This document shows, one piece after another, positions 55,152 through 64,000 of a DNA stretch of 64,000 nucleotides. This DNA comes from Dyella japonica A8 (GTDB lineage: Bacteria; Pseudomonadota; Gammaproteobacteria; Xanthomonadales; Rhodanobacteraceae): assembly GCF_000725385.1 (NCBI RefSeq), contig NZ_CP008884.1:2356001-2420000 (forward strand), given 5' to 3'. Under the pieces are notes generated by a model, which did not search any database, was not told the DNA's origin, and saw only the letters and a list, made by a program, of their open reading frames with translations. Position 1 is the first letter of the stretch; each line of letters opens with the position of its first letter. Made by a program: the position numbers and the translations under genes.

Positions 55152-58100
55152 ATGAATCGTATCTATCGGCTTGTTTACAACCGCAAGCTCGGACGCATTG
55201 ACGTTGTATCCGAGTTGGTCAGCCCGTGCTCGAGTATGGCTTCCGACACCGTTGGATCGGTGCAGCCGTTGCGCGCGGGTGCATTGGCCGGTGGCGTGGC
55301 GCTCGCGTTGCTGGGAATAGCGGCGCCGCAGCTTGCTGAGGCAGGCTATGCGGTCGCCAATGCCAGCCAAAGTTTTCGAGACGGCAACGCCGCCACCTAC
55401 ACCTTTCAGAACTCGTCGAACGCCTCGTTCAACGGCGTGGCCATGGCAGGCGCCATCGATTGCGGCCTGCTTTCGGGTACGTCCTCTACCAATACGCCCA
55501 CGGCGCTTACGGCCACAAACATTTATGGTGGTACCGGTGGACTGTATTCATCCAAGATAACGCCGCAGACTACTTCGATTACCTATGGCGTCATTTCTAA
55601 CGGTGCGATCAATAACTATTCTGCTGCCCAGAGCATCAATGGCGGATCGTTCTATGTAACGTCTGCCCAAACGCCATCGGCGGCTAACGCAGCGACCGGG
55701 CAGAAGTTTGGCGATAACGCCGCCTTGGGTATGAATAGTTTTGCCACGGGTTGCGGTTCTCAGGCGTTGGGTCTTGGCTCCTTCGCCAGCGGCTGGGGTT
55801 CGAGTGCCATTGGTACCGGCACGACTGCTATGGGCATCAACGCCTACGCAAGTGGTAATGGCTCCTACGCGCAAGGCACGCAAGCGTCTGCAATCGCGCA
55901 AGACGCGCAGGCGTCGGGCACACTGGCCGCCGCGAGCGGCGTTGGTTCGCTTGCCTATGGCGCGCAGGCCGCCGCAGCGACCGATGGTGCCATCGCCATC
56001 GGCCAGAATGCTGGCGCGTCGGCCATTAACGCCGTGGCGGTGGGTAACGGTGCAAGCGCAACGCAGGCCAACTCCGTGGCCTTGGGTGCGTCGAGCGCGA
56101 CCACGCTGGGCGTCAATACCGCCTCAGCGACGATTGCCGGCAAGACCTACTCCAACTTTGCGGGTGTGACACCGGCAACGGATGGCGTGGTGAGCGTGGG
56201 TTCGGCGGGCCACGAGCGTCAGATCCAGAATGTGGCGGCCGGTCAAATCACTGCTACGTCGACCGATGCGATCAACGGCTCGCAGGTGTATTCGATCAAC
56301 TGGGACAACGCAAGCAGCCTCGCGTCGCTCTCGACGGGTCTGAGCACGACCAATAGCAACGTATCGTCGCTGTCGACCTGGACGTCGACCAGCCTTAGCA
56401 CGACCAATAGCACCATTACTTCGCTGTCGACATCGACCTCCACGGGCCTGAGCACCGCCACCAGCAGCATCACATCGCTGTCGACCTCGACCTCAACGGG
56501 CTTGAGCACCGCCACCAGCAGCATTACATCGCTGTCGACCTCGACCTCGACGGGCCTGAGCACCGCCACCAGCAGTATCACCTCGTTGTCGAGCTCGACC
56601 TCCACGGGTCTGAGCACGGCCGAAAGCGGCATTGCCTCGTTGTCGTCCTCGACCTCGACCGGCTTCACTACGCTGTCGGCCAGCGTCAGTACCAACGCCA
56701 GCAATATCACCTCGCTGTCGTCCGGCCTGAGCACGACCAACAGCAACGTTACCTCGCTGTCGACTTCGGCCTCGTCGGGTATCAGCACGGCCAACAGCAG
56801 CATTACCTCGCTGTCGACCGCCACTACGGCCAGCCTGAGTGCAGCGACCAGCAACATTACCTCGCTGTCCACCTCGACCTCGACCGGCTTTGCCACGCTG
56901 TCGTCCAGCGTCAGCACCAACGCCAGCAATATCACCTCGCTGTCGTCGGGCCTGAGCTCGACCAACAGCAGCGTGACGTCGCTGTCGACCGCCACCACGG
57001 CCAGCCTGAGCACGGCGACCAGCAACATCAACGCGCTGTCGGCACAGGCGGTGAAGTATGATGACGCTGGCCACACCAAGGTCACTCTGGGTAATGCGAG
57101 CACCCCGGTCACCCTGACCAATGTCGCAGCCGGCTCCAACTCGTTGGATGCGGTCAACTATTCCCAGTTGAGCTCGCTGTCCACGTCGACCTCGACCGGC
57201 ATAGCATCGCTGAGTACCAGCATCAGCACGGGAACCGATGGCCTTATCGCCTCGCTGTCGACCTCGACCTCGACGGGCCTGAGTACGGCCGACAGCCGTA
57301 TTACGTCGCTGTCGACCTCGACCTCGTCGGGTATCAACTCGCTGTCGAGCGGTCTGAGCACGACCAACAGTGCAGTGACATCGCTGTCGACCTCAACCTC
57401 GACCGGTCTGAGTACGGCCACCAGCAGCATTGCCTCGTTGTCGACCTCGACCTCGGCGGGCCTGAGCACGGCCAATAGTGGTCTCGTCTCATTGTCGACC
57501 TCGACCTCGACGGGTATCAACTCGCTGTCGACCGGTCTAAGCACCGCCAACAGCAGCGTGGCATCGCTGTCGACCGCTACCACGGCCAGCCTGAGCACGG
57601 CGACAAGCAATATCAATTCGCTGTCGACCGGCCTGGACATGGCAGTGAAGTATGACGATACCAGCCATTCCAAGGTCACCCTGGGTGGTACCGGCGCCTC
57701 CTCCGAAGTCACCCTGACCAATGTTGCCGATGGCTCCAAGCCGACGGATGCGGTGAACTATCGCCAGTTGAGCTCGCTGTCGACCTCTACGTCTTCGGGT
57801 ATCAGCACGGCCAACAGCAGCGTTACCTCGCTGTCGACCGCCACCACGGCCAGCCTGAGCGCCGCGACCAGCAACATTGCCTCGCTGTCCACCTCGACCT
57901 CGACGGGCATTGCTTCGCTATCGACGGGCGTTAGCACCAACACCAGCAATATTGCTTCGCTGTCGACGGGCGCCAGCACCAATGCCAGCAACATTGCTTC
58001 GCTGTCGACGGGTGTCAGCACCAACGCCAGCAATATTGCCTCGCTGTCGACGGGCGCCAGCACCAACGCCAGCAACATCGCTTCGCTGTCGACGGGTGCC

Positions 58101-61100
58101 AGTACCATCGCCAGCAACATTGCTTCGCTGTCGACGGGTGCAAGCACTGCGGCCAGCAACATCACATCGCTGTCGTCGGGCCTGAGCACGACCAATAGCA
58201 CCGTGGCCTCGTTGTCGACCTCGGCCTCGACGGGTATCAACTCGCTGTCCAGTGGCTTGAGCACGACCAACAGCACGGTGACCTCGCTGTCCACGTCGAC
58301 CTCGACCGGCATTTCCTCGTTGTCGTCCAGCGTCAGCACCAACGCCAGTAACATTGCTTCGCTGTCGACGGGCGCCAGCACCGTGGCCAGCAATATCACG
58401 TCACTGTCGTCGGGTCTGAGCACGACCAACAGCTTCGTGGCATCGCTGTCGACCTCGGCCTCGACGGGTATCACCTCGCTTTCTACAGGTCTGAGCACGA
58501 CCAACAGTACCGTGACCTCGCTGTCAACGTCGGCTTCGACGGGTATTTCTTCGCTATCGTCAAGCGTAAGCACCAACGCCAACAATATTGCTTCGCTGTC
58601 GGTTTCGGCCTCGACGGGCATCAATTCACTGTCGACCGGTCTGAGTACGACCAACAGCAGCGTGACATCGCTGTCGACCTCGGCCTCGACGGGCATCACG
58701 TCGCTGTCCAGCAGTCTGAGCACGACCAACAGCACGGTGACATCGCTGTCCACCTCCACCTCGGCCGGTATCGCCTCGCTGTCGAACTCGACTTCGTCGG
58801 GTATCAGCACGGCTAACAGCAACATTGCCTCGCTTTCCACCTCCACCTCGACCGGCATGGCCTCGCTGTCGTCCAGCGTCAGCACCAATGCCAGCAATAT
58901 CTCGTCACTGTCGACGGGTGCCAGTACCAACGCCAGCAACATTGCCTCGTTGTCGACCTCGACCTCGTCGGGCCTGAGCACGACAAACAGCAATGCGGCG
59001 TCGCTGTCTACCTCGGCCTCGACGGGCATCACGTCGCTGTCGACCGGCCTGAGCACAACCAACAGCACCGTCACGTCTCTCTCCAGCTCGACCTCGTCGG
59101 CCATCAGCACGACCAACAGCACGGTGACGTCGCTGTCGACCTCAACGTCGACCGGCCTGGCTTCGCTGTCGTCTAGCGTCAGTACCAATGCCAGCGACAT
59201 TGCTTCGCTGTCGACGGGCGCCAGCTCCGCGGCCAGCAACATCACGTCGCTGTCGTCGGGCCTGAGCACGACCAACAGCAATGTGGCGTCGTTGTCGACC
59301 TCGACCTCGACGGGCATGGCCTCGCTGTCGAGCGGTCTGAGCACGACCAACAGCACGGTGGCCTCGCTGTCGACGGGCGCTAGCACCACGGCCAGCAACA
59401 TCGCCTCGCTGTCGGCCTCGACCTCCACGGGCCTGAGCACGGCCAACAGCAACATCACGTCGTTGTCGATCTCCACCTCGACGGGCATTAGCTCGGCCAC
59501 CAGCGGCATTACGTCGCTGTCGACCTCAACATCGGCGGGATTGAGCACGGCCAATAGCAATATCGCTTCGCTGTCGACTGGCCTTAGCACGACCAATGAC
59601 CATGTGGCATCGCTGTCGATCTCGGCCTCGACGGGCATTAACTCGCTGTCGACCGGTCTGAGCACGACCAACAGCACGGTGACGTCGCTGTCCACATCGA
59701 CCTCGACCGGCCTCGCTTCGCTGTCCTCTAGTGCTAGCGCCGCTGCTAGTAACATTGTTTCGTTGTCGTCCTCCACGTCGACAGGCATCTCTTCGCTGTC
59801 GAGCGGTCTGAGCACGACCAACAGCAATGTGGCGTCGCTGTCGACATCGACCTCGACGGGCATGGCCTCGCTGTCGTCCAGCGTCAGCACCAACGCTAGC
59901 AATATTGCCTCGCTGTCGACGGGTGCCAGCACCAACGCCAGCAACATTGCCTCGTTGTCGACCTCGACCTCGTCGGCTCTGAGCACGACCAATAGCAATG
60001 TGGCGTCGCTGTCCACCTCGACCTCCACCGGCCTGGCCTCGTTGTCGTCCAGCGCCAGCACCAACGCCAGCAACATTGCTTCGTTGTCGACGTCGACCTC
60101 GTCGGGTCTGAGCACAGCCACCAGCAATATTGCTTCGCTGTCGACCTCGACCTCGTCGGGCCTCAACTCGCTGTCGACCGGTCTGAGCACGACTAACAGC
60201 ACCGTGGCCTCGCTGTCGACCTCGACCTCGAGCGGCATCGTTTCGCTGTCCAGCGGCCTGAGCTCGACCAACAGCAACGTGGCGTCGCTGTCGACCTCGA
60301 CGTCGACCGGCATCGCCTCGCTGTCGACCGGTGTCAGCACCAACGCCAGCAATATTGTCTCGTTGTCGACATCCGCTTCGACGGGTATCAGCACGGCGAA
60401 CAGCAACATTGCCTCGCTGTCGACCTCGACCTCGACGGGCCTGAGCACGGCCAACAGCAATATCGCGTCGTTGTCCAGCGGCCTGAGCACGACCAACAGC
60501 TCCGTGGCGTCGCTGTCTACCTCGGCCTCGACGGGTATCTCCTCGCTGTCGAGTGGCCTGAGCACGACCAACAGCACGGTGACGTCGCTGTCGACCTCGA
60601 CCTCGACGGGCATGGCCTCGCTGTCGTCCAGCGTCAGCACCAACGCCAGCAATATTGCTTCGCTGTCGACGGGTGCCAGCACCAACGCCAGCAACATTGC
60701 TTCGTTGTCAACCTCAACATCGTCGGCTCTGAGCACGACCAGCAGCAATGTGGCCTCGTTGTCGACCTCGGCTTCGACGGGTATCAACTCGCTGTCGACC
60801 GGTCTGAGCACGACCAACAGCACCATGGTATCGCTGTCGTCCTCGACCTCGACGGGCATCGCTTCGCTGTCCAGTGGCCTGAGCACGACCAATAGCAATG
60901 TGACGTCGCTGTCCTCCTCGGCCTCGACGGGTATCTCGTCGCTGTCGTCCGGTGTCAGCACCAACGCCAGCAATATTGCCTCGTTGTCGACATCCGCTTC
61001 GACGGGTATCAGCACGGCGAACAGCAACATTGCCTCGCTGTCGAGCTCGACCTCGACGGGGCTGAGTACGGCCAACAGCAATATCGCGTCGTTGTCCAGC

Positions 61101-63893
61101 GGCCTGAGCACGACCAACAGCAATGTGGCCTCGTTGTCGACCTCGGCCTCGACGGGTATCAACTCGCTGTCCAGTGGTCTGAGCACAACCAACAGCAACG
61201 TGGCGTCGCTTTCGACCTCGACTTCGAGCGGCATCGTTTCGCTGTCCAGCGGTCTGAGCGCGACGAACAGCAACGTAACGTCGCTGTCCACCTCGACCTC
61301 GACGGGCATCGCCTCGCTGTCGTCCGGCGTCAGCACCAACACCAGCAATATTGCCTCGCTGTCGACGTCGACCTCATCGGCGCTGAGCACGACCAATAGC
61401 AATGTGGCATCGCTGTCCACCTCGACTTCGTCGGGCCTCAACTCGCTGTCGACCGGTCTTAGCACGACCAACAGCACTGTAGTATCGCTGTCGTCCTCGA
61501 CCTCGACGGGCCTGGCGTCGCTATCCACCGGCCTGAGCACGACCAATAGCACCGTGACGTCGCTGTCCACCTCGACGTCGACCGGCATCGCCTCACTGTC
61601 GTCCGGTGTTAGCACCAACGCCAGCAACATCAGCTCGTTGTCGGCCTCCACTTCGACGGGTATCAGCACGGCCAACAGCAACATCGCGTCGCTGTCGACC
61701 TCCGCCTCGACCGGCCTTAGCACGGCGAACAGCAATATCGTGTCGTTGTCCAGCGGACTGAGCACAACCAACAGCAATGTGGCATCACTGTCGGTGTCTG
61801 CCTCGACGGGTATCAACTCGCTGTCGACCGGTCTGAGCACGACCAACAGCAACGTGGCATCGCTGTCCACCTCGACCTCGAGTGGCATCGCCTCGTTGTC
61901 GTCCAGCGTCAGCACCAACACCAGCAACATCACTTCGCTGTCGGTGTCTGCCTCGACGGGCATCAACTCGCTGTCGACCGGTCTGAGCACGACCAACAGC
62001 AACGTGGCATCGCTGTCCACCTCGACCTCGAGCGGCATTGCCTCGTTGTCCACCTCGACCTCGACCGGTCTGAGCGCGGCCAACAGCAATATCGTTTCGC
62101 TATCGAGTGGCCTGAGCACGACCAACAGCAACGTGGCGTCGCTGTCGACCTCCACCTCGACGGGCTTGAGCACGGCCAACAGCAATATTGCGTCGCTGTC
62201 CACCTCGACCTCGAGCGGTATTGCCTCGCTGTCCACCTCGACCTCGACGGGTTTGAGCACGGCCAACAGCAATATCGCTTCGCTCTCCAGCGGCCTGAGC
62301 ACGACCGATAGCAACGTGGCGTCGCTGTCGACCTCGACCTCGGCTGGCTTGAGCACGGCCAACAGCAACATTACGTCGCTGTCCACCTCGACCTCGAGCG
62401 GCATTGCCTCGCTGTCCACGTCGACTTCGACGGGTCTTAGCACGGCAACCAGCAATATCGCCTCGTTGTCTAGCGGCCTGAGCACGACCAACAGCAACGT
62501 GGATTCGCTGTCGACCTCGACCTCGACGGGCTTCGCCTCGCTGTCGACCTCGACCTCGACGAGCTTTGCCCAGACCGTACAGTATGACGACCCGAGCCAT
62601 ACCAAGGTCACTCTGGGTGGCTTTGGTACCGGCGCGGCACCGGTCATCCTGACCAACGTCGCTGCCGGTGTGAACCCGACGGACGCAGTGAACTTCTCCC
62701 AGCTCAGCTCGCTGTCGACCTCGACCGCGGCCGGCCTGGCGTCGCTGTCCACCGGTATCAATTCGTTGAGCACCAACACCAGTGGCATTGCTTCGCTGTC
62801 GACCAGTGTGGCGTCGCTGTCGACTTCGACCTCGACAGGTATCACGTCGCTGTCCACTGGCTTGAGCACGACCGACAGCATCGTGGCTTCGCTGTCCACG
62901 GGCGGTGGTGGGGGTGGTGGCGGTGATGTAGCATCGCTGTCGACCTCGACCTCGACGGGCTTTGCCTCGCTTTCGACCAGCGTGAGCACCAACGCAGGCA
63001 ACATTGCCTCGTTGTCGACGGGCATGAATACGATGGGGGGCGCTGTTTCCTCCATGTCGACGGCCGTAGTGGAGATTACCGCTCTGGTCAATGGCATGCC
63101 GGGCGTCTGTAAGGTGGTCAACGGCGCCATGACTTGCTCAGTGGATAGCAGCAAGCCGGCCACGGCCAGCGGCGAAGGCGCCATTGCGCAGGGTATTAGC
63201 GCCAATGCTCAGGGCCAGGGTGCCATCGCGTATGGTTCCAATGCCCAGGCAATGACCGCCGGCTCTGTAGCCATCGGTGAGGGTGCCCAGGCCAATGGCG
63301 ATCCGACAGTGGCTATTGGTCTTCACGCGGTCGCAAACGGCAGCAACAGTGTGGCCCTGGGTTCCAATAGCAAGGCCTATGGTGTGGGCAGCGTCGCCAT
63401 CGGTGCCAATAGCCAGGCGCTGGGTGTGGGCAGCATGGCCATGGGTCTGAACAGCGTGGCCAGCGGCAACAACAGCGTGGCGATTGGTTCGGGCTCGATT
63501 GCAAACGCCGATAACACGGTTTCCATGGGTTCGGAAGGTAACGAGCGTCGTATCACCAACGTGGCGCCGGGCGTTAACCCGACGGATGCGGCAACGGTGG
63601 GTCAGGTGACCAACCAGATCAACCAGCTGAATAGTCAGGTGAACAACTGGGCCAACAACACCTACTCGGGTATCGCGATGGCTGGCGCATTTGCAGCTAT
63701 CCCCCAGGTTGAGAAGAACGACCGTTTCAACGTGGGCGCAGGCATTGGCAACTACGTGGGCAAGACGGCGCTTGCCGTAGGCTTCGGTGCTCGTGTGAAC
63801 GAGCACACCCAGTTGCGGTTCGGCCTGAGCTCTGCGACGGGCGGTGGTAACCAGCACCTGATGCTCAACGCTGGCGTCGGCTTCTCCTGGTGA
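55152..63893 (+). CDS. Giant trimeric autotransporter adhesin (YadA-like) with SLS-repeat stalk
   Basis: 2,913 residues. An ESPR-type extended signal peptide covers 1-65 (M-N-R-I-Y-R-L-V-Y-N, then A-L-A-L-L-G-I-A-A-P). A first YadA-like head with A-x-G-x-x-A repeats spans ~180-340, then a neck (R-Q-I-Q-N-V-A-A-G). The stalk from residue 392 to ~2470 is Ser/Thr-rich SLS modules, broken twice by V-K-Y-D-D ... K-V-T-L-G / T-N-V-A linkers (~632-673, ~830-873), with a third linker at ~2471-2517. A Gly8 linker lies near 2585, a second head at ~2670-2795, a neck (R-I-T-N-V-A-P-G) and the YadA anchor at ~2835-2913 (V-E-K-N-D-R-F-N-V-G to G-V-G-F-S-W). Exported and trimeric in the outer membrane; adhesion is the expected role, receptor unknown. 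Confidence 0.95.
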   Translation: MNRIYRLVYNRKLGRIDVVSELVSPCSSMASDTVGSVQPLRAGALAGGVALALLGIAAPQLAEAGYAVANASQSFRDGNAATYTFQNSSNASFNGVAMAGAIDCGLLSGTSSTNTPTALTATNIYGGTGGLYSSKITPQTTSITYGVISNGAINNYSAAQSINGGSFYVTSAQTPSAANAATGQKFGDNAALGMNSFATGCGSQALGLGSFASGWGSSAIGTGTTAMGINAYASGNGSYAQGTQASAIAQDAQASGTLAAASGVGSLAYGAQAAAATDGAIAIGQNAGASAINAVAVGNGASATQANSVALGASSATTLGVNTASATIAGKTYSNFAGVTPATDGVVSVGSAGHERQIQNVAAGQITATSTDAINGSQVYSINWDNASSLASLSTGLSTTNSNVSSLSTWTSTSLSTTNSTITSLSTSTSTGLSTATSSITSLSTSTSTGLSTATSSITSLSTSTSTGLSTATSSITSLSSSTSTGLSTAESGIASLSSSTSTGFTTLSASVSTNASNITSLSSGLSTTNSNVTSLSTSASSGISTANSSITSLSTATTASLSAATSNITSLSTSTSTGFATLSSSVSTNASNITSLSSGLSSTNSSVTSLSTATTASLSTATSNINALSAQAVKYDDAGHTKVTLGNASTPVTLTNVAAGSNSLDAVNYSQLSSLSTSTSTGIASLSTSISTGTDGLIASLSTSTSTGLSTADSRITSLSTSTSSGINSLSSGLSTTNSAVTSLSTSTSTGLSTATSSIASLSTSTSAGLSTANSGLVSLSTSTSTGINSLSTGLSTANSSVASLSTATTASLSTATSNINSLSTGLDMAVKYDDTSHSKVTLGGTGASSEVTLTNVADGSKPTDAVNYRQLSSLSTSTSSGISTANSSVTSLSTATTASLSAATSNIASLSTSTSTGIASLSTGVSTNTSNIASLSTGASTNASNIASLSTGVSTNASNIASLSTGASTNASNIASLSTGASTIASNIASLSTGASTAASNITSLSSGLSTTNSTVASLSTSASTGINSLSSGLSTTNSTVTSLSTSTSTGISSLSSSVSTNASNIASLSTGASTVASNITSLSSGLSTTNSFVASLSTSASTGITSLSTGLSTTNSTVTSLSTSASTGISSLSSSVSTNANNIASLSVSASTGINSLSTGLSTTNSSVTSLSTSASTGITSLSSSLSTTNSTVTSLSTSTSAGIASLSNSTSSGISTANSNIASLSTSTSTGMASLSSSVSTNASNISSLSTGASTNASNIASLSTSTSSGLSTTNSNAASLSTSASTGITSLSTGLSTTNSTVTSLSSSTSSAISTTNSTVTSLSTSTSTGLASLSSSVSTNASDIASLSTGASSAASNITSLSSGLSTTNSNVASLSTSTSTGMASLSSGLSTTNSTVASLSTGASTTASNIASLSASTSTGLSTANSNITSLSISTSTGISSATSGITSLSTSTSAGLSTANSNIASLSTGLSTTNDHVASLSISASTGINSLSTGLSTTNSTVTSLSTSTSTGLASLSSSASAAASNIVSLSSSTSTGISSLSSGLSTTNSNVASLSTSTSTGMASLSSSVSTNASNIASLSTGASTNASNIASLSTSTSSALSTTNSNVASLSTSTSTGLASLSSSASTNASNIASLSTSTSSGLSTATSNIASLSTSTSSGLNSLSTGLSTTNSTVASLSTSTSSGIVSLSSGLSSTNSNVASLSTSTSTGIASLSTGVSTNASNIVSLSTSASTGISTANSNIASLSTSTSTGLSTANSNIASLSSGLSTTNSSVASLSTSASTGISSLSSGLSTTNSTVTSLSTSTSTGMASLSSSVSTNASNIASLSTGASTNASNIASLSTSTSSALSTTSSNVASLSTSASTGINSLSTGLSTTNSTMVSLSSSTSTGIASLSSGLSTTNSNVTSLSSSASTGISSLSSGVSTNASNIASLSTSASTGISTANSNIASLSSSTSTGLSTANSNIASLSSGLSTTNSNVASLSTSASTGINSLSSGLSTTNSNVASLSTSTSSGIVSLSSGLSATNSNVTSLSTSTSTGIASLSSGVSTNTSNIASLSTSTSSALSTTNSNVASLSTSTSSGLNSLSTGLSTTNSTVVSLSSSTSTGLASLSTGLSTTNSTVTSLSTSTSTGIASLSSGVSTNASNISSLSASTSTGISTANSNIASLSTSASTGLSTANSNIVSLSSGLSTTNSNVASLSVSASTGINSLSTGLSTTNSNVASLSTSTSSGIASLSSSVSTNTSNITSLSVSASTGINSLSTGLSTTNSNVASLSTSTSSGIASLSTSTSTGLSAANSNIVSLSSGLSTTNSNVASLSTSTSTGLSTANSNIASLSTSTSSGIASLSTSTSTGLSTANSNIASLSSGLSTTDSNVASLSTSTSAGLSTANSNITSLSTSTSSGIASLSTSTSTGLSTATSNIASLSSGLSTTNSNVDSLSTSTSTGFASLSTSTSTSFAQTVQYDDPSHTKVTLGGFGTGAAPVILTNVAAGVNPTDAVNFSQLSSLSTSTAAGLASLSTGINSLSTNTSGIASLSTSVASLSTSTSTGITSLSTGLSTTDSIVASLSTGGGGGGGGDVASLSTSTSTGFASLSTSVSTNAGNIASLSTGMNTMGGAVSSMSTAVVEITALVNGMPGVCKVVNGAMTCSVDSSKPATASGEGAIAQGISANAQGQGAIAYGSNAQAMTAGSVAIGEGAQANGDPTVAIGLHAVANGSNSVALGSNSKAYGVGSVAIGANSQALGVGSMAMGLNSVASGNNSVAIGSGSIANADNTVSMGSEGNERRITNVAPGVNPTDAATVGQVTNQINQLNSQVNNWANNTYSGIAMAGAFAAIPQVEKNDRFNVGAGIGNYVGKTALAVGFGARVNEHTQLRFGLSSATGGGNQHLMLNAGVGFSW
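56325..62565 (+). repeat. Ser/Thr-rich stalk repeats of the adhesin (11-, 14- and 18-residue modules)
   Basis: In-frame protein repeats, each starting S-L-S. Examples: S-L-S-T-S-T-S-T-G-I-A (11), S-L-S-T-G-A-S-T-N-A-S-N-I-A (14), S-L-S-T-S-T-S-T-G-L-S-T-A-N-S-N-I-A (18). DNA of the units is repetitive but codons drift (TCG/TCC/AGC). Core positions follow +4/+3 and +4/+4/+3 steps, so 14 is two heptads, 11 one hendecad and 18 both. Confidence 0.88.
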
Positions 63894-63912
63894 TGTAAGT
63901 GCGTAATACGTC

Positions 63913-63936
63913 GGGGCCCTGCGTAAGCAGGGCCCC
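63913..63936 (+). terminator. Terminator hairpin of the adhesin gene
   Basis: Perfect 10-bp stem GGGGCCCTGC (63913-63922) and GCAGGGCCCC (63927-63936), loop GTAA, 20 bases after the stop codon. Only a short T-run follows. Confidence 0.75.
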
Positions 63937-64000
63937 TTAGGCCGTCCTTCACATCGTCTGCGGTGTGGAGGGCGGTATTTTTGTTGATAGGCCCCGACGA

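Noticed and set aside
56325..62565. CRISPR-like array
   Set aside because: Repeats are in-frame coding units without constant-length spacers, and there are no cas genes.
57758..63205. 1,815-codon open frame on the minus strand inside the adhesin
   Set aside because: It is the mirror of the repeats: Ser/Thr codons read backwards give few stops. Its protein is a monotonous V-D-S-D / L-L-V-V-L-R-P-V run with no start signal.

Overview
The window is one high-GC bacterial chromosome segment, densely coded on both strands. Several things suggest a gammaproteobacterium of the Xanthomonadales, probably Rhodanobacteraceae (Dyella/Luteibacter/Rhodanobacter-like): the style of the proteins (OprD-type porin, TonB-dependent copper receptor, many LysR/TetR/ArsR regulators), the REP-like palindromes and the ESPR-type trimeric autotransporter. 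The genus is inference only; there is no rRNA or marker gene in the window.

Layout. 1-5.6 kb: end of a glycosyltransferase, an OprD-family porin, an ArsR regulator translationally coupled to an unusual SRPBCC-GST fusion behind a perfect palindromic operator, a nested repeat element, a TetR regulator and a YegD-like Hsp70. 6-15 kb: MddA-like methyltransferase, LysR/secreted hydrolase divergent pair, PsiE-like protein, M14 peptidase, two alpha/beta hydrolases, a JmjC-like cupin and a Gly/Arg/Trp-rich secreted protein. 15-24 kb: MsrA, a GAF protein, an M61 aminopeptidase, a DUF1579 protein, an XRE/MmyB-like regulator, an outer-membrane protein, PhzF, a membrane diguanylate cyclase and a small Cys-rich GDCCVxC protein.

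24.2-34.5 kb is a complete selenocysteine island: a selenocysteine formate dehydrogenase (fdoG with in-frame UGA and a bacterial SECIS hairpin, fdoH, fdoI), fdhE, selA, selB, the tRNA-Sec gene selC (whose 5' half lies inside the 3' end of selB) and convergent selD. Almost every junction is an ATGA overlap. The island therefore encodes both a selenoprotein and all the dedicated machinery for making, charging and inserting selenocysteine.

34.7-48 kb: VOC and YciI-like proteins, a LysR remnant, three secreted proteins including a pilin-like protein that lacks the prepilin motif, about 1 kb without a clear gene, an outer-membrane beta-barrel followed by the second copy of the nested repeat, a WYL regulator with a candidate operator, motAB behind a sigma-28-type promoter, and a LysR/pirin divergent pair. 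48-52.6 kb: TonB-dependent copper receptor with DUF2946 protein, GST and Lrp regulator. 53-64 kb: a less GC-rich accessory region with orphan ORFs, then a 2,913-residue trimeric autotransporter adhesin whose stalk is built from Ser/Thr-rich 'SLS' modules of 11, 14 and 18 residues.
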